64,000 nucleotides of DNA from G963668605 sp963668605 (GTDB lineage Bacteria > Acidobacteriota > Terriglobia > Bryobacterales > Bryobacteraceae), in contig OY764903.1 in NCBI GenBank assembly GCA_963668605.1, positions 558,001 through 622,000 of the forward strand. The letters run 5' to 3'. A program made the position numbers and the translations under genes. The notes beneath the pieces were generated by a model. It was given only the letters and a program-made list of their open reading frames with translations, was not told where the DNA came from and made no database searches. Below, piece after piece: positions 15,999 to 23,914 of the stretch. Numbering within the stretch: position 1 is the stretch's first letter; every line of letters starts with the position of its first letter.

Positions 15999-16892
15999 AT
16001 GTTTACAGGTTGCGGTACGGCGCTCGTTACGCCGTTTCAACACAACGGCGCACTCGACGAAGCGACGCTCAGAAAACTGGTCCGGCGCCAGATCGAAGCC
16101 GGCATCAACTTTCTGGTTCCCTGCGGAACCACGGGTGAAAGCCCGACGCTCACGCGCGCTGAGCATCTGCGCGTTGTGGAGATCACGCTGGCTGAGGCCA
16201 AGGGCAAAGTACCCGTGCTGGCTGGCGCGGGAGGTTACAACACGGCTGAGGTTATCGAACTCGCGCGCGAGTTAGAAGCCATGGGCGTGGACGGATTGCT
16301 CAGCGTTACACCGTACTACAACAAACCCACGCAAGAGGGACTCTACCAGCATTACAAGGCTATCGCCTCCACGGTAGCGTTGCCCATAATCGTCTATAGC
16401 GTGCAGGGCCGCACGGGCGTTAACGTCGAGCCCGCGACACTCCAGCGCCTCGCTGCGATCGAGAATATTACCGGCGTCAAGGAAGCCTCGGGCAACGTAG
16501 CGCAGATGGCGCAAGTGATCCAGCACGTGCCATCTGATTTTGCGATGCTCTCCGGCGACGACTCCATCACGATCCCGGTCATTGCGCTCGGCGGCAAGGG
16601 CATCATCTCCGTCGTCTCGAACGAGATTCCGGGTCCCATGACGCAACTCGCGCAGGCTGCGTTGCGCGGAGACTTCGCCGCAGCACGCGAGATCCAACGC
16701 AAATACCTGCCGTTGATGGAAGTGAATTTCATCGAGTCGAACCCGATCCCCGTCAAGGCCGCCATGGCCGCGATGGGACTGCTCGAGCCCGTCTGGCGAC
16801 TGCCACTCGTACCGCCGCAGCCTGCCAACCAGAAAAGGATTGAGATGGTGCTCGAAGCAGCCGGACTCAAGCGGAGCGCCCATGCAAGCTAG
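15999..16892 (+). CDS. dapA: 4-hydroxy-tetrahydrodipicolinate synthase
   Basis: 297 residues, a full-length TIM-barrel aldolase. Seen are CGTTGESPTL (42-51, pyruvate-binding Thr pair), TPYYNKP (104-110, catalytic Tyr), the Schiff-base Lys161 in GVKEASGN, and GGKGIISVVSN. The second Tyr motif reads YSVQGRTG (from Tyr133), whereas the usual form is YNVPxRTG. Tyr and Arg are kept, so activity is still expected. It condenses pyruvate with aspartate semialdehyde. An in-frame GGGGAGG lies before the start. Its last 11 bp overlap dapD. Confidence 0.93.
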   Translation: MFTGCGTALVTPFQHNGALDEATLRKLVRRQIEAGINFLVPCGTTGESPTLTRAEHLRVVEITLAEAKGKVPVLAGAGGYNTAEVIELARELEAMGVDGLLSVTPYYNKPTQEGLYQHYKAIASTVALPIIVYSVQGRTGVNVEPATLQRLAAIENITGVKEASGNVAQMAQVIQHVPSDFAMLSGDDSITIPVIALGGKGIISVVSNEIPGPMTQLAQAALRGDFAAAREIQRKYLPLMEVNFIESNPIPVKAAMAAMGLLEPVWRLPLVPPQPANQKRIEMVLEAAGLKRSAHAS

Positions 16893-17721
16893 CATCGAAA
16901 GGCTGTTCAACGAGAAGCCTGCCACGTATGGCGAGGAGCACTTCCAGTTGTTCCAGGAGTTTAAGGCTGCGCTCAACGCCGGCGTGATTCGCGCCGCGCA
17001 GCCGGATCCGTCCGCGAAGTCTGGCTGGCGTGTCAACGGTTGGGTGAAGCAGGGGATTCTGCTCGGCTTTCGCATGGGCGCGCTGGTCGACATGTCGGTG
17101 GACGCCGCGCGCCAACCGTTTTTCGATAAGGCCACATACCCGGTCAAGGCGCTCACCGCAAGCAGCGGCGTGCGTATCGTCCCAGGCGGCTCCAGTATTC
17201 GCGACGGCTGTTTCGTAGGCCAGGGCGTGACCTGCATGCCTCCCATGTACATCAACGTGGGCGCGTATGTGGACGCCGGCACGATGATCGATTCGCACGC
17301 GCTCGTCGGCAGTTGTGCGCAGATCGGAAAGAACTGCCACATCTCGGCGGCATCGCAGATCGGCGGAGTGCTCGAGCCTATCGGCGCCATGCCCGTGATC
17401 GTCGAGGATGACGTTCTCGTGGGCGGTAATTGCGGAGTCTATGAAGGTACGGTTGTGAGCCGGCGCGCCGTGCTCGGCACAGGCACGATCCTGAACCGCT
17501 CGACTCCGATCTACGACCTGGTGCGCGGCGAAGTCTACAGCGCGACGGACGATGAGCCGCTCATCGTTCCGCAGGACGCGGTCGTCGTCGCCGGTTCCCG
17601 CGAGATCCAAAAAGGGACGGGCAAGGAGTGGGGCATCTCGCTCTACACGCCAGTCATCGTGAAGTACCGCGACGCGAAGACCGATGCGAAGATCCAGTTG
17701 GAGGATCTGCTGCGCGGTTAG
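16882..17721 (+). CDS. dapD: 2,3,4,5-tetrahydropyridine-2,6-dicarboxylate N-succinyltransferase
   Basis: 279 residues from the ATG at 16882, inside the end of dapA and preceded by GCGGAG. The N-terminal helical domain (about 1-90) leads to a left-handed beta-helix of hexapeptide repeats (about 95-230). Visible blocks include GCFVGQGVTCMPPMYINVGAYVD, AQIGKNCHISAASQIGGVLEP and EDDVLVGGNCGVYEG. This matches DapD, which succinylates tetrahydrodipicolinate with succinyl-CoA. With dapE it shows that the succinylase branch is used; dapC, dapF and lysA are not in the window. The stop overlaps the convergent glycosyltransferase stop by 4 bp. Confidence 0.93.
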   Translation: MQASIERLFNEKPATYGEEHFQLFQEFKAALNAGVIRAAQPDPSAKSGWRVNGWVKQGILLGFRMGALVDMSVDAARQPFFDKATYPVKALTASSGVRIVPGGSSIRDGCFVGQGVTCMPPMYINVGAYVDAGTMIDSHALVGSCAQIGKNCHISAASQIGGVLEPIGAMPVIVEDDVLVGGNCGVYEGTVVSRRAVLGTGTILNRSTPIYDLVRGEVYSATDDEPLIVPQDAVVVAGSREIQKGTGKEWGISLYTPVIVKYRDAKTDAKIQLEDLLRG

Positions 17722-18836
17722 CCACGCGCGGCGCGCGTCAGAACTTCGAGCGTCTGCGCTGCGGTTTGCTTCCATGAAAACTGTGCGGAACGCAGTGGGC
17801 CGGCGGCCGCCAACCGCGCGCGCAACGCTTCGTCGGAGGTCAGCCGTTCCAGCGCCTGATGGATCGAAGCGGTCGATGCGGGGTCGAAGTGCAGAGCCGC
17901 ATCGCCGCTGATCGATAGCAGCGGCTCAATCGCCGAGCAACCCGTCGGGATGCCTGCCGCAAGTGCCTCCAGCAGCGGCAACCCGAAGCCTTCGAAGGTA
18001 GATGGATACACAAAGGCGCAGGCCGTGCGGAACAGCGCATACAGATCGTCGCGTGGAATCCAGCCGGTGATTTCGACGGCATCCTGCAATCCGAGTTGCG
18101 CGATCAGTCGCTCGGTCTCTTCCGCGTGGAAGCCGCGCATGCCCGCGAGCACCAACCGGAACTCGGGCCGCTCTTTCCGGAAAGCCTGAAACGCTTCGAG
18201 CAGGCGATTGAGGTTCTTGTGCGGATGCAACGTCGAGACGCACAGGATGCTCCGCTCCGTCCGGGACGCATCGCGCTGGCGTCCCACTACGAACATTTGC
18301 TCGTCCACACCCAGCCGCACGACCCGCACTTTGTCCGGAGACACTCGATAGTATTTTAGTAAGTCCTCCCGCGTAGCGTCCGAATCCGCAATCAGCATTC
18401 TCGAACGCATTGCGGAGAGATAGAGGAACAGGCGCCAGAACGGTAAGTCGAACCAGCGGAAATACTCTGGATGCCGCTTGTGCTGTAAATCGTGGAAGAC
18501 GGTGACGGACGGACACCGCGCCGCTACGGGGGCTGTGAAGCCCGGATTGAACAGCACGTCGATTCCACGCCCGGCCGATGCCAGCGGCAGGACAAATTGC
18601 TCCCACATCAGCCGGCCCGGACGGAACGCAGCTCGCACCCATTGCGGGGCGTGCTGGAAATTCGGTCGATCCGGCAGCAGCCCGCGCCCCGTCTCAGCAT
18701 TCGTGAAAACGGTATAGATATTTTCGGAGTCTATTTCGGCGAGAGCGTTCAGCAGGCTTTGAATATAGATCTCGGTTCCACCGACGTCGCCGGGAACCAG
18801 GAACAGCGCATTCACGCCGATGCGCAGTGGAGCCAT
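17718..18836 (-). CDS. glycosyltransferase, GT4 family (GT-B fold)
   Basis: 372 residues. The N-terminal domain starts RIGVNALFLVPGDVGGTEIYIQ. The C-terminal domain carries the GT4 nucleotide-sugar block: STLHPHKNLNRLLEAF (about 208-223), VLAGMRG, and the EX7E motif in FEGFGLPLLEALAAG (about 290-304). Such enzymes transfer mannose- or rhamnose-type sugars in glycan assembly at the cytoplasmic face. It is the last gene of a five-gene minus-strand operon and starts 1 bp after the TMTC-like gene. Donor and acceptor cannot be read from the sequence. Confidence 0.88.
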   Translation of the reverse strand: MAPLRIGVNALFLVPGDVGGTEIYIQSLLNALAEIDSENIYTVFTNAETGRGLLPDRPNFQHAPQWVRAAFRPGRLMWEQFVLPLASAGRGIDVLFNPGFTAPVAARCPSVTVFHDLQHKRHPEYFRWFDLPFWRLFLYLSAMRSRMLIADSDATREDLLKYYRVSPDKVRVVRLGVDEQMFVVGRQRDASRTERSILCVSTLHPHKNLNRLLEAFQAFRKERPEFRLVLAGMRGFHAEETERLIAQLGLQDAVEITGWIPRDDLYALFRTACAFVYPSTFEGFGLPLLEALAAGIPTGCSAIEPLLSISGDAALHFDPASTASIHQALERLTSDEALRARLAAAGPLRSAQFSWKQTAAQTLEVLTRAARG

Positions 18837-18837
18837 C

Positions 18838-20616
18838 TCAGGGTCGCTGCTCCGGAGTGGCTCGCAATTGCAGCTCTAGATTCGCGAGGGCATCTTGCGC
18901 GGCACGCATGTTCGGGTTGATGCGCAGCGCCTTCCTGTACTCGGCCGCTGCCGCTTCCAAATCGCCGGCCGCCGCGCTCAGATTCCCGCGATACACATAG
19001 GTCATCTCGTACCTGGCATCCGTCCGCACCGCTTCGTCGAGCGCAGCCCAGGCCTCGCGCGTCAATCCCTGCTTGGCGCGGATCATTCCGACCAGCGAGT
19101 ATACGTGCGCGGTCGGTTCCTGCGCGAGCGCAAGTTGCAGCTTGTCGAGGGCCGACGCGAGTTCCCCGCTGCACTCGTAGGCCAGCGCCCAATCCACCAG
19201 CAGAGCGGAATCCGTGCGCTGTAACTTGGCCACCTTCGCGTACTCCTGCGCAGCCGGGCCGCACCGGCCGGCCGCATAGAGCGCATAGGCGTACTGGAAG
19301 TGTGGCCTCGCTTTGGCCGGTGACTTACTAGCGGCGTCGCTCCACAGCGCTACCGGACTGCTCCAAACGAGATTGCGCGAGTAAGTGAGCGCGCCGAGAA
19401 TCAGTAATATCGCACTCAGTGTAGAAACGAGTACTAACTTGGTGGTCCTCCAGTTTCGCAAGGCCGCTACAACGACCAGTAGCATCCCCAGAAACGGCAG
19501 ATAGACGCGCCGTTCCACCAGCGTGTCCATGATCGGCACAATAGACGAGGTTGGTGCGAGGAGCAACAGGAATACGAGTACGCCGAAGGAGGCCAACGGG
19601 AAGCGGCGCCGGTAGTACAGCGCGGCAGCCACGAGCGCGAGCAGCGCGAGTAACCCAAAAATCGCTCCGTGTTCGAAAGGCGAACGCGACAGCGGAAAAT
19701 CATAGTCGATGTTCTGTCCGTAAGGCGCAAAAATCAGGCGGACATAGACCCAGATGGCCCGGCATTGCGTGAGGAAGTAATCGGTCCAGGACAGATCCTT
19801 CATTCCGAAACCGGCGCTGGTGGATGCCCTCAAAACCTTTGCGACAAAGGCGAGGCCAAACGCGCCCCCAATCGACAGTGGCAGATACAATTTCCAGTTA
19901 TGCAGCAACGCCTTGAGCGCTGGAGGCTCGCTCCAGTAAAGGTCGATCAGCACAAACACGGCGGCCAGTGCGGCCGTGTGTTCTTTCGACAGCACCGCGG
20001 CGGCGCTCAGCAGCAGCACAAGTCCGGCGTGCGGCCACGTGATGCCTTCCGGCCGGCGACGCAGATAGGCGAGGATCGCGGCATAGGCAAACATTACGCT
20101 AAGCGCTTCCGAACGGCTCGCCACGTAGGAGACCGATTCCGTTTGTAGAGGGTGCAGCAGAAAGACTCCGCCGGCGAATGCCGCCAGGATTTCTCGCTTC
20201 CAGCCCTGTTCTCCCGCTCGTCCAAGCAGGTCGCGCACGATCAGCCAGGCGAACGCCGACGCTCCCAGATGCAGGATCACGTTCCACACATGGTAGGCCG
20301 CCGGGTTCAATTCAGACGCCTGATAGTTCAGCCAGTAAGTGAACATCAGCAGCGGGCGGACTCCAGCAACCCAATTGCGGAAATTCGCCACGGAAAACGT
20401 CGGATCGAGGAACGGCAGGTACAAGTCGTCGAACAGAAACGGCGCGGCGAGCGTCGGCTGATAGACCTCCAGAACGGCGAAGAGGCTGAGGAACAGTCCG
20501 ATAGCGTAAGCCCACCAGGTCACGCCGGATCGTGTGGGCGCGGCAGCGCCGCCCTCCGAGGCGGTTTCAGGTTTGTTGCTGGATTTATCGGGAGGTGGTT
20601 GTTTGTTGGTCTTCAT
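18838..20616 (-). CDS. TMTC-like integral membrane GT-C protein with C-terminal TPR repeats
   Basis: 592 residues. A hydrophilic N-terminus (about 1-32) is followed by about ten transmembrane segments from WWAYAIGLFLSLFAVLEVY to about residue 415. Early motifs FLFDDLYLPFLDP and RPLLMFTYWLNY resemble the DD-containing first loop of TMTC/protein O-mannosyltransferase-like GT-C enzymes. TPR repeats fill about 425-590 (for example ARPHFQYAYALYAAGRCGPAAQEYAKVA). Relatives use polyprenyl-phosphate sugars on the outer side of the membrane. The two genes upstream (DUF2304 and a polyprenyl-phosphate-sugar-synthase-like GT2) could make such a donor. The start overlaps DUF2304 by 32 bp. Confidence 0.8.
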   Translation of the reverse strand: MKTNKQPPPDKSSNKPETASEGGAAAPTRSGVTWWAYAIGLFLSLFAVLEVYQPTLAAPFLFDDLYLPFLDPTFSVANFRNWVAGVRPLLMFTYWLNYQASELNPAAYHVWNVILHLGASAFAWLIVRDLLGRAGEQGWKREILAAFAGGVFLLHPLQTESVSYVASRSEALSVMFAYAAILAYLRRRPEGITWPHAGLVLLLSAAAVLSKEHTAALAAVFVLIDLYWSEPPALKALLHNWKLYLPLSIGGAFGLAFVAKVLRASTSAGFGMKDLSWTDYFLTQCRAIWVYVRLIFAPYGQNIDYDFPLSRSPFEHGAIFGLLALLALVAAALYYRRRFPLASFGVLVFLLLLAPTSSIVPIMDTLVERRVYLPFLGMLLVVVAALRNWRTTKLVLVSTLSAILLILGALTYSRNLVWSSPVALWSDAASKSPAKARPHFQYAYALYAAGRCGPAAQEYAKVAKLQRTDSALLVDWALAYECSGELASALDKLQLALAQEPTAHVYSLVGMIRAKQGLTREAWAALDEAVRTDARYEMTYVYRGNLSAAAGDLEAAAAEYRKALRINPNMRAAQDALANLELQLRATPEQRP

Positions 20617-20953
20617 GCAAGGACTGCAAGTGAAACTCGATAATGGCCACGCGCTGTGCCAACGCGATATTGGCGTCTTTCAGATCCGAGATCACCCTTG
20701 AATAATGATAGAACACCATGAGGAACACCGAAAAGGCGACAATCACGATCGCCAACGGCGCATAAGTGATCCCCATCCATTCGGCGGCCGCATCCAAGGC
20801 CCAACGGCTGCGCGACAGCGCGAACAAGAGAATACCGGCAGTCAGCCAGCTCACAGAGTGTTCCACGCGGATGTGGGAGCGGCGCAGCGACACCAGAACG
20901 ATGATGACGAGCGACGCGCTCAATAGGGAGATGACATACAGCAGTCGGTCCAT
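20585..20953 (-). CDS. DUF2304 family small membrane protein
   Basis: 122 residues with three hydrophobic helices (about 3-22, 34-50 and 61-84). A charged C-terminal helix IALAQRVAIIEFHLQSL is probably a short coiled coil. Length and pattern fit DUF2304, a family commonly next to dolichyl/polyprenyl-phosphate-sugar-synthase-like GT2 genes and often proposed as their membrane partner or flippase-like subunit. The gene starts 1 bp after that GT2 gene, which supports the pairing. The biochemical role is unproven. Confidence 0.8.
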   Translation of the reverse strand: MDRLLYVISLLSASLVIIVLVSLRRSHIRVEHSVSWLTAGILLFALSRSRWALDAAAEWMGITYAPLAIVIVAFSVFLMVFYHYSRVISDLKDANIALAQRVAIIEFHLQSLHEDQQTTTSR

Positions 20954-20954
20954 T

Positions 20955-21686
20955 TTATCTTCTCCAGCGGCTGCGATCGACTTTTAGAATATTGACAAAT
21001 ACGCCCAGCAACACGTGGACGATGTAGAAGAACGAGCGCACCGTCGTGATGCTACTCTTGCCGGCCTTACGGGGCCGCATCACGACAGGCACCTCACGGA
21101 AGCGGAAAGCGCGGCGTTGCAGCACGACTAGCGCCTCGATTTCGGGATACTCGAGCGGAAAACTACGGCTGAAAACAGCTAAAGCCTGGCGGTTCACACC
21201 CACATAACCCGAGGTCGGGTCGCTAACGCGTTGGCCGAGAATCGGCCACAATACGGCGCGGAAAAAGCGTATGCCAAGACCTCGTGCGACGCTTGTCGCC
21301 TTGCCATTCTCCGCCACGTAGCGCGAGCCGATCACCATCTGGCAGCCCGATTCCTTCAGCGTCCGGAAGATGGTTTCGATATATTTCGGATCGTGCTGGC
21401 CATCGCCATCCAGGCGGATGACATAGTCGTAGCCGAGTTCGAAGGCGAGTTTGTAACCGGCTTGCACACAGCCGCCCAGTCCGAGATGATGCGGCAGGCG
21501 CAGCACATTGGCATCTGTCTGTCTGGCCACGGCCAGCGTGGCGTCTGTCGAGCAATCGTCGATCACGAGCACTGGAGTGTCCGGCAGCGTCGCACGCAAC
21601 TCGCGCACCACATCTCCTATGGCGCCTACCTCGTTGTACGCGGGCACGATGATCAGCAAGGAATCCGGCCCCGGGTTCTTCTTCAC
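20955..21686 (-). CDS. glycosyltransferase family 2, polyprenyl-phosphate sugar synthase (DPM1)-like
   Basis: 243 residues from a GTG at 21686 that overlaps the upstream stop as GTGA, with GGGAGG upstream. Longer in-frame starts would run far into the preceding gene. GT-A motifs are LLIIVPAYNEVGAI, DDCSTD (43-48), RLDGDGQHDP (91-100, the DxD) and GSRYV. A C-terminal hydrophobic helix (FFYIVHVLLGVFVNIL) anchors it. The family loads a sugar from a nucleotide donor onto polyprenyl phosphate at the inner leaflet. Neighbours DUF2304 and the GT-C protein would use that lipid-linked sugar. Confidence 0.88.
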   Translation of the reverse strand: MKKNPGPDSLLIIVPAYNEVGAIGDVVRELRATLPDTPVLVIDDCSTDATLAVARQTDANVLRLPHHLGLGGCVQAGYKLAFELGYDYVIRLDGDGQHDPKYIETIFRTLKESGCQMVIGSRYVAENGKATSVARGLGIRFFRAVLWPILGQRVSDPTSGYVGVNRQALAVFSRSFPLEYPEIEALVVLQRRAFRFREVPVVMRPRKAGKSSITTVRSFFYIVHVLLGVFVNILKVDRSRWRR

Positions 21687-22696
21687 AGCGCAGCTACCTC
21701 CCGCGCACGGATCGAATGCTGTCCGGCAAGGCGGCGAAATTCCGCCGCTGAAATTCTCGCCTGCCTGCGCAAACTGCGCCGCTGTTTCCACAACCGCGGC
21801 AGACTTGCCAGCAGGGCCAAATGCGCCTTGATCACAAAATAGCCGAGTAACAGCGCCGGATTACCTGCCTTGCGAAACTCGGCCGCCGCGCCCGTTCCGC
21901 CAGCCGCGGAAATCGCGTGCCAGCCGTAGCGCGCCAGCGAAACAAATGGCGCCTTCCACAACATACCAAGCGGAAATGTTTTTGCAATCATGAGCAGGCG
22001 GTTACGCTCGACGAAATACGCTTTCAACGGCGACGCCCGGCCCACGGTCGCGGAGTAACGGTGCTCGACCACGGCATCGGGGACATAGAGACACTTCCAG
22101 CCGGCCCAGCGCGCGCGCAGGCCGAGGTCTGTGTCTTCGCAATACAGAAAGAACTCTTCATCGAATAACCCGGTTTCCGCGAGCATCTTGCCGCGGTAAA
22201 GGGCAGCCGAGGCGCTTGGCAGCAGGACTTCGGCGGGCGTCAAATACTCACCGGGCGCCTCGCCATGGCCGCGTTGCTTGCTGCTGCCATCGGCACACAA
22301 TAACATGCCCGCCGAATCGAGCGCGTCCCGCCGCGCCAGCCGCACCTGCGACGCGCACATTCCCACGTCGGCACTCGATTCCATTGCGCTCAACAGCGCC
22401 TCCAGCCAACCGGAATGTGGGCAAGCATCGTCATTCAGAGTCGCGAGGTAGGGAGCTGAGGCGGCACGCCAGGCCATGTTGATTGCGGCGCCAAACCCGA
22501 TGTTCCGGCCCGCTTCGATCACTTTCACTTGCGGCCCGGAAATCCCGTGCCTCCGAACCCGGCCCTCTCCACTGTTATCGACTACGACTACCTCGAAATC
22601 GCGGCAAGTCTGTTGTTCCAGAGCCGCCAGGCACTCGATGAACATGGAGTCCGCGGCCAGAGTCGGAACCGCCACAATAACTCGGGTCTGTTGCAA
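21683..22696 (-). CDS. glycosyltransferase family 2, rhamnosyltransferase-like
   Basis: 337 residues. The N-terminal GT-A domain has VIVAVPTLAADSMF, VVVDNSGEG, ATLNDDACPHSGW (NDD at 88-90, the metal site) and FFLYCEDTDLGLRARWAGW, the acceptor-side motif common in rhamnosyltransferase-like GT2 enzymes. The C-terminal part (about 230-310) is amphipathic or membrane-associated (LLMIAKTFPLGMLWKAPF). It is the first gene of the glycan operon, 24 bp downstream of the VCBS gene, and its stop overlaps the next start. Probable role: cell-surface polysaccharide assembly. Confidence 0.87.
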   Translation of the reverse strand: MQQTRVIVAVPTLAADSMFIECLAALEQQTCRDFEVVVVDNSGEGRVRRHGISGPQVKVIEAGRNIGFGAAINMAWRAASAPYLATLNDDACPHSGWLEALLSAMESSADVGMCASQVRLARRDALDSAGMLLCADGSSKQRGHGEAPGEYLTPAEVLLPSASAALYRGKMLAETGLFDEEFFLYCEDTDLGLRARWAGWKCLYVPDAVVEHRYSATVGRASPLKAYFVERNRLLMIAKTFPLGMLWKAPFVSLARYGWHAISAAGGTGAAAEFRKAGNPALLLGYFVIKAHLALLASLPRLWKQRRSLRRQARISAAEFRRLAGQHSIRAREVAAL

Positions 22697-22720
22697 GAAA
22701 CCAGTTTAATGGATTGGCCG

Positions 22721-23869
22721 CTACGGCGCAGGCGACTTGGTAAGGCCGAGGTTCTCATACCACTTCAGGTTCGCCGTGGCCGAGCCGATGCAGGCGAGGT
22801 CCAAGCGGCCGTCGCCATTGAGGTCGGCCGCAGCGCAGGCCGCCGCCGCAATGCCGCCGTCGTCCAGCGTTTGCCGCTCCCAGCGTGTGCCGCTTGCGTC
22901 GCTGGCCCGGTAGATATATACGCTGCGGCCTTTGCCGCGATAGCCGGCGACGATCTGGTCGCTACCGCTGCCGTCGAGATCCGCCGTTATAATCGTGTGC
23001 CCCTCTACAAAGCCGGCCTCGATTACTTGCCGGCGCCAACCGGCCTTCTCCGGCAGATAGACGACAACCTCATTGCCGTGCCATGGTTCGATGGAGCATA
23101 GAAAACGACGGCCGCCCAATTGACCCACGGCCAAATCGCTTGCGCCGCCGCGCGGCCACGCCGACGGATTGCCTTTCGAAATCTCCGTGCGGCGCCACTG
23201 GCCACGCTCCAGTTTGTAAAGGTGGATGCCCACAAAACTTGCCGTAAGAATCTCGTCCCGTCCGTCGCCGTCCCAATCCATCACCCACAAGCCGTGTACC
23301 ACGCCTTCGTTCTGTTCGCCGATTATTCGCCGTTTCCATTCGCCCGGGCGGTAGTAGACCAGCGGTGTATGTCCCCGGTAGTCCGGCCCTTCCGCTTGCG
23401 GTCCCGTCAAAGGCGCGTTTACGACGATGGGAGATCCGCTGGCGTCGATGATCGCCGTGCGTAACCGGTGCGAAGTCGGCAGCCTGTCGATCTCCGTTAC
23501 CTTCCACGGCATCTCCGGATCTTGCCCGTGTTGCAGCAAGGAAATCACGCCCGCGCTCTTCTTCGATTCGTTCGAGAACTCGTGCGCCAGAACCAGATCC
23601 GGAATTGCGCCGCCCCCGCCTGGGATCACTGCCACATTGATCATCTGCGTGAAGCCGCCCGCGATGACGTGGCGCTTCCAGGATGGATTCTCGAACCAGA
23701 CCAACTCCTTCATCCCGCTCGCGAGCGCGATCAGGTCGGGTTTCCCGTCGCCATTCATATCCGCGGCGACCACCTGATAGCCGCCTTTCAAGTCCGTGGC
23801 GATCGTGTGTTCGCGGAACTGCGGCGCTGCGAGGGCGACGCTGGCCAGTAAGAGTAAACTCAGCCTCAC
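22721..23869 (-). CDS. exported FG-GAP/VCBS repeat protein
   Basis: About 382 residues from a GTG at 23869, giving MRLSLLLLASVALAA as signal peptide. An ATG at 23914 is also in frame, but it would abut the ATG of the divergent ThuA gene with no room for a promoter. The mature protein has repeated beta-propeller blades with calcium-binding DxNxDGxxD motifs: AADMNGDGKPDLIAL, VMDWDGDGRDEILTA, TADLDGSGSDQIVAG and AADLNGDGRLDLACI. This is the integrin-alpha-like FG-GAP pattern. Such proteins are exported and bind ligands or partners; no catalytic residues are seen. Confidence 0.85.
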   Translation of the reverse strand: MRLSLLLLASVALAAPQFREHTIATDLKGGYQVVAADMNGDGKPDLIALASGMKELVWFENPSWKRHVIAGGFTQMINVAVIPGGGGAIPDLVLAHEFSNESKKSAGVISLLQHGQDPEMPWKVTEIDRLPTSHRLRTAIIDASGSPIVVNAPLTGPQAEGPDYRGHTPLVYYRPGEWKRRIIGEQNEGVVHGLWVMDWDGDGRDEILTASFVGIHLYKLERGQWRRTEISKGNPSAWPRGGASDLAVGQLGGRRFLCSIEPWHGNEVVVYLPEKAGWRRQVIEAGFVEGHTIITADLDGSGSDQIVAGYRGKGRSVYIYRASDASGTRWERQTLDDGGIAAAACAAADLNGDGRLDLACIGSATANLKWYENLGLTKSPAP

Positions 23870-23914
23870 CCCGAGAGTGTACGCAATCGGATAGAATTTT
23901 GCACGGAGGCTCAT

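Noticed and set aside
23870..23914. ATG at 23914 as start of the VCBS protein
   Set aside because: It would abut the ATG of the divergent ThuA gene, leaving no room for promoter or ribosome site. The GTG at 23869 starts directly at a signal peptide.
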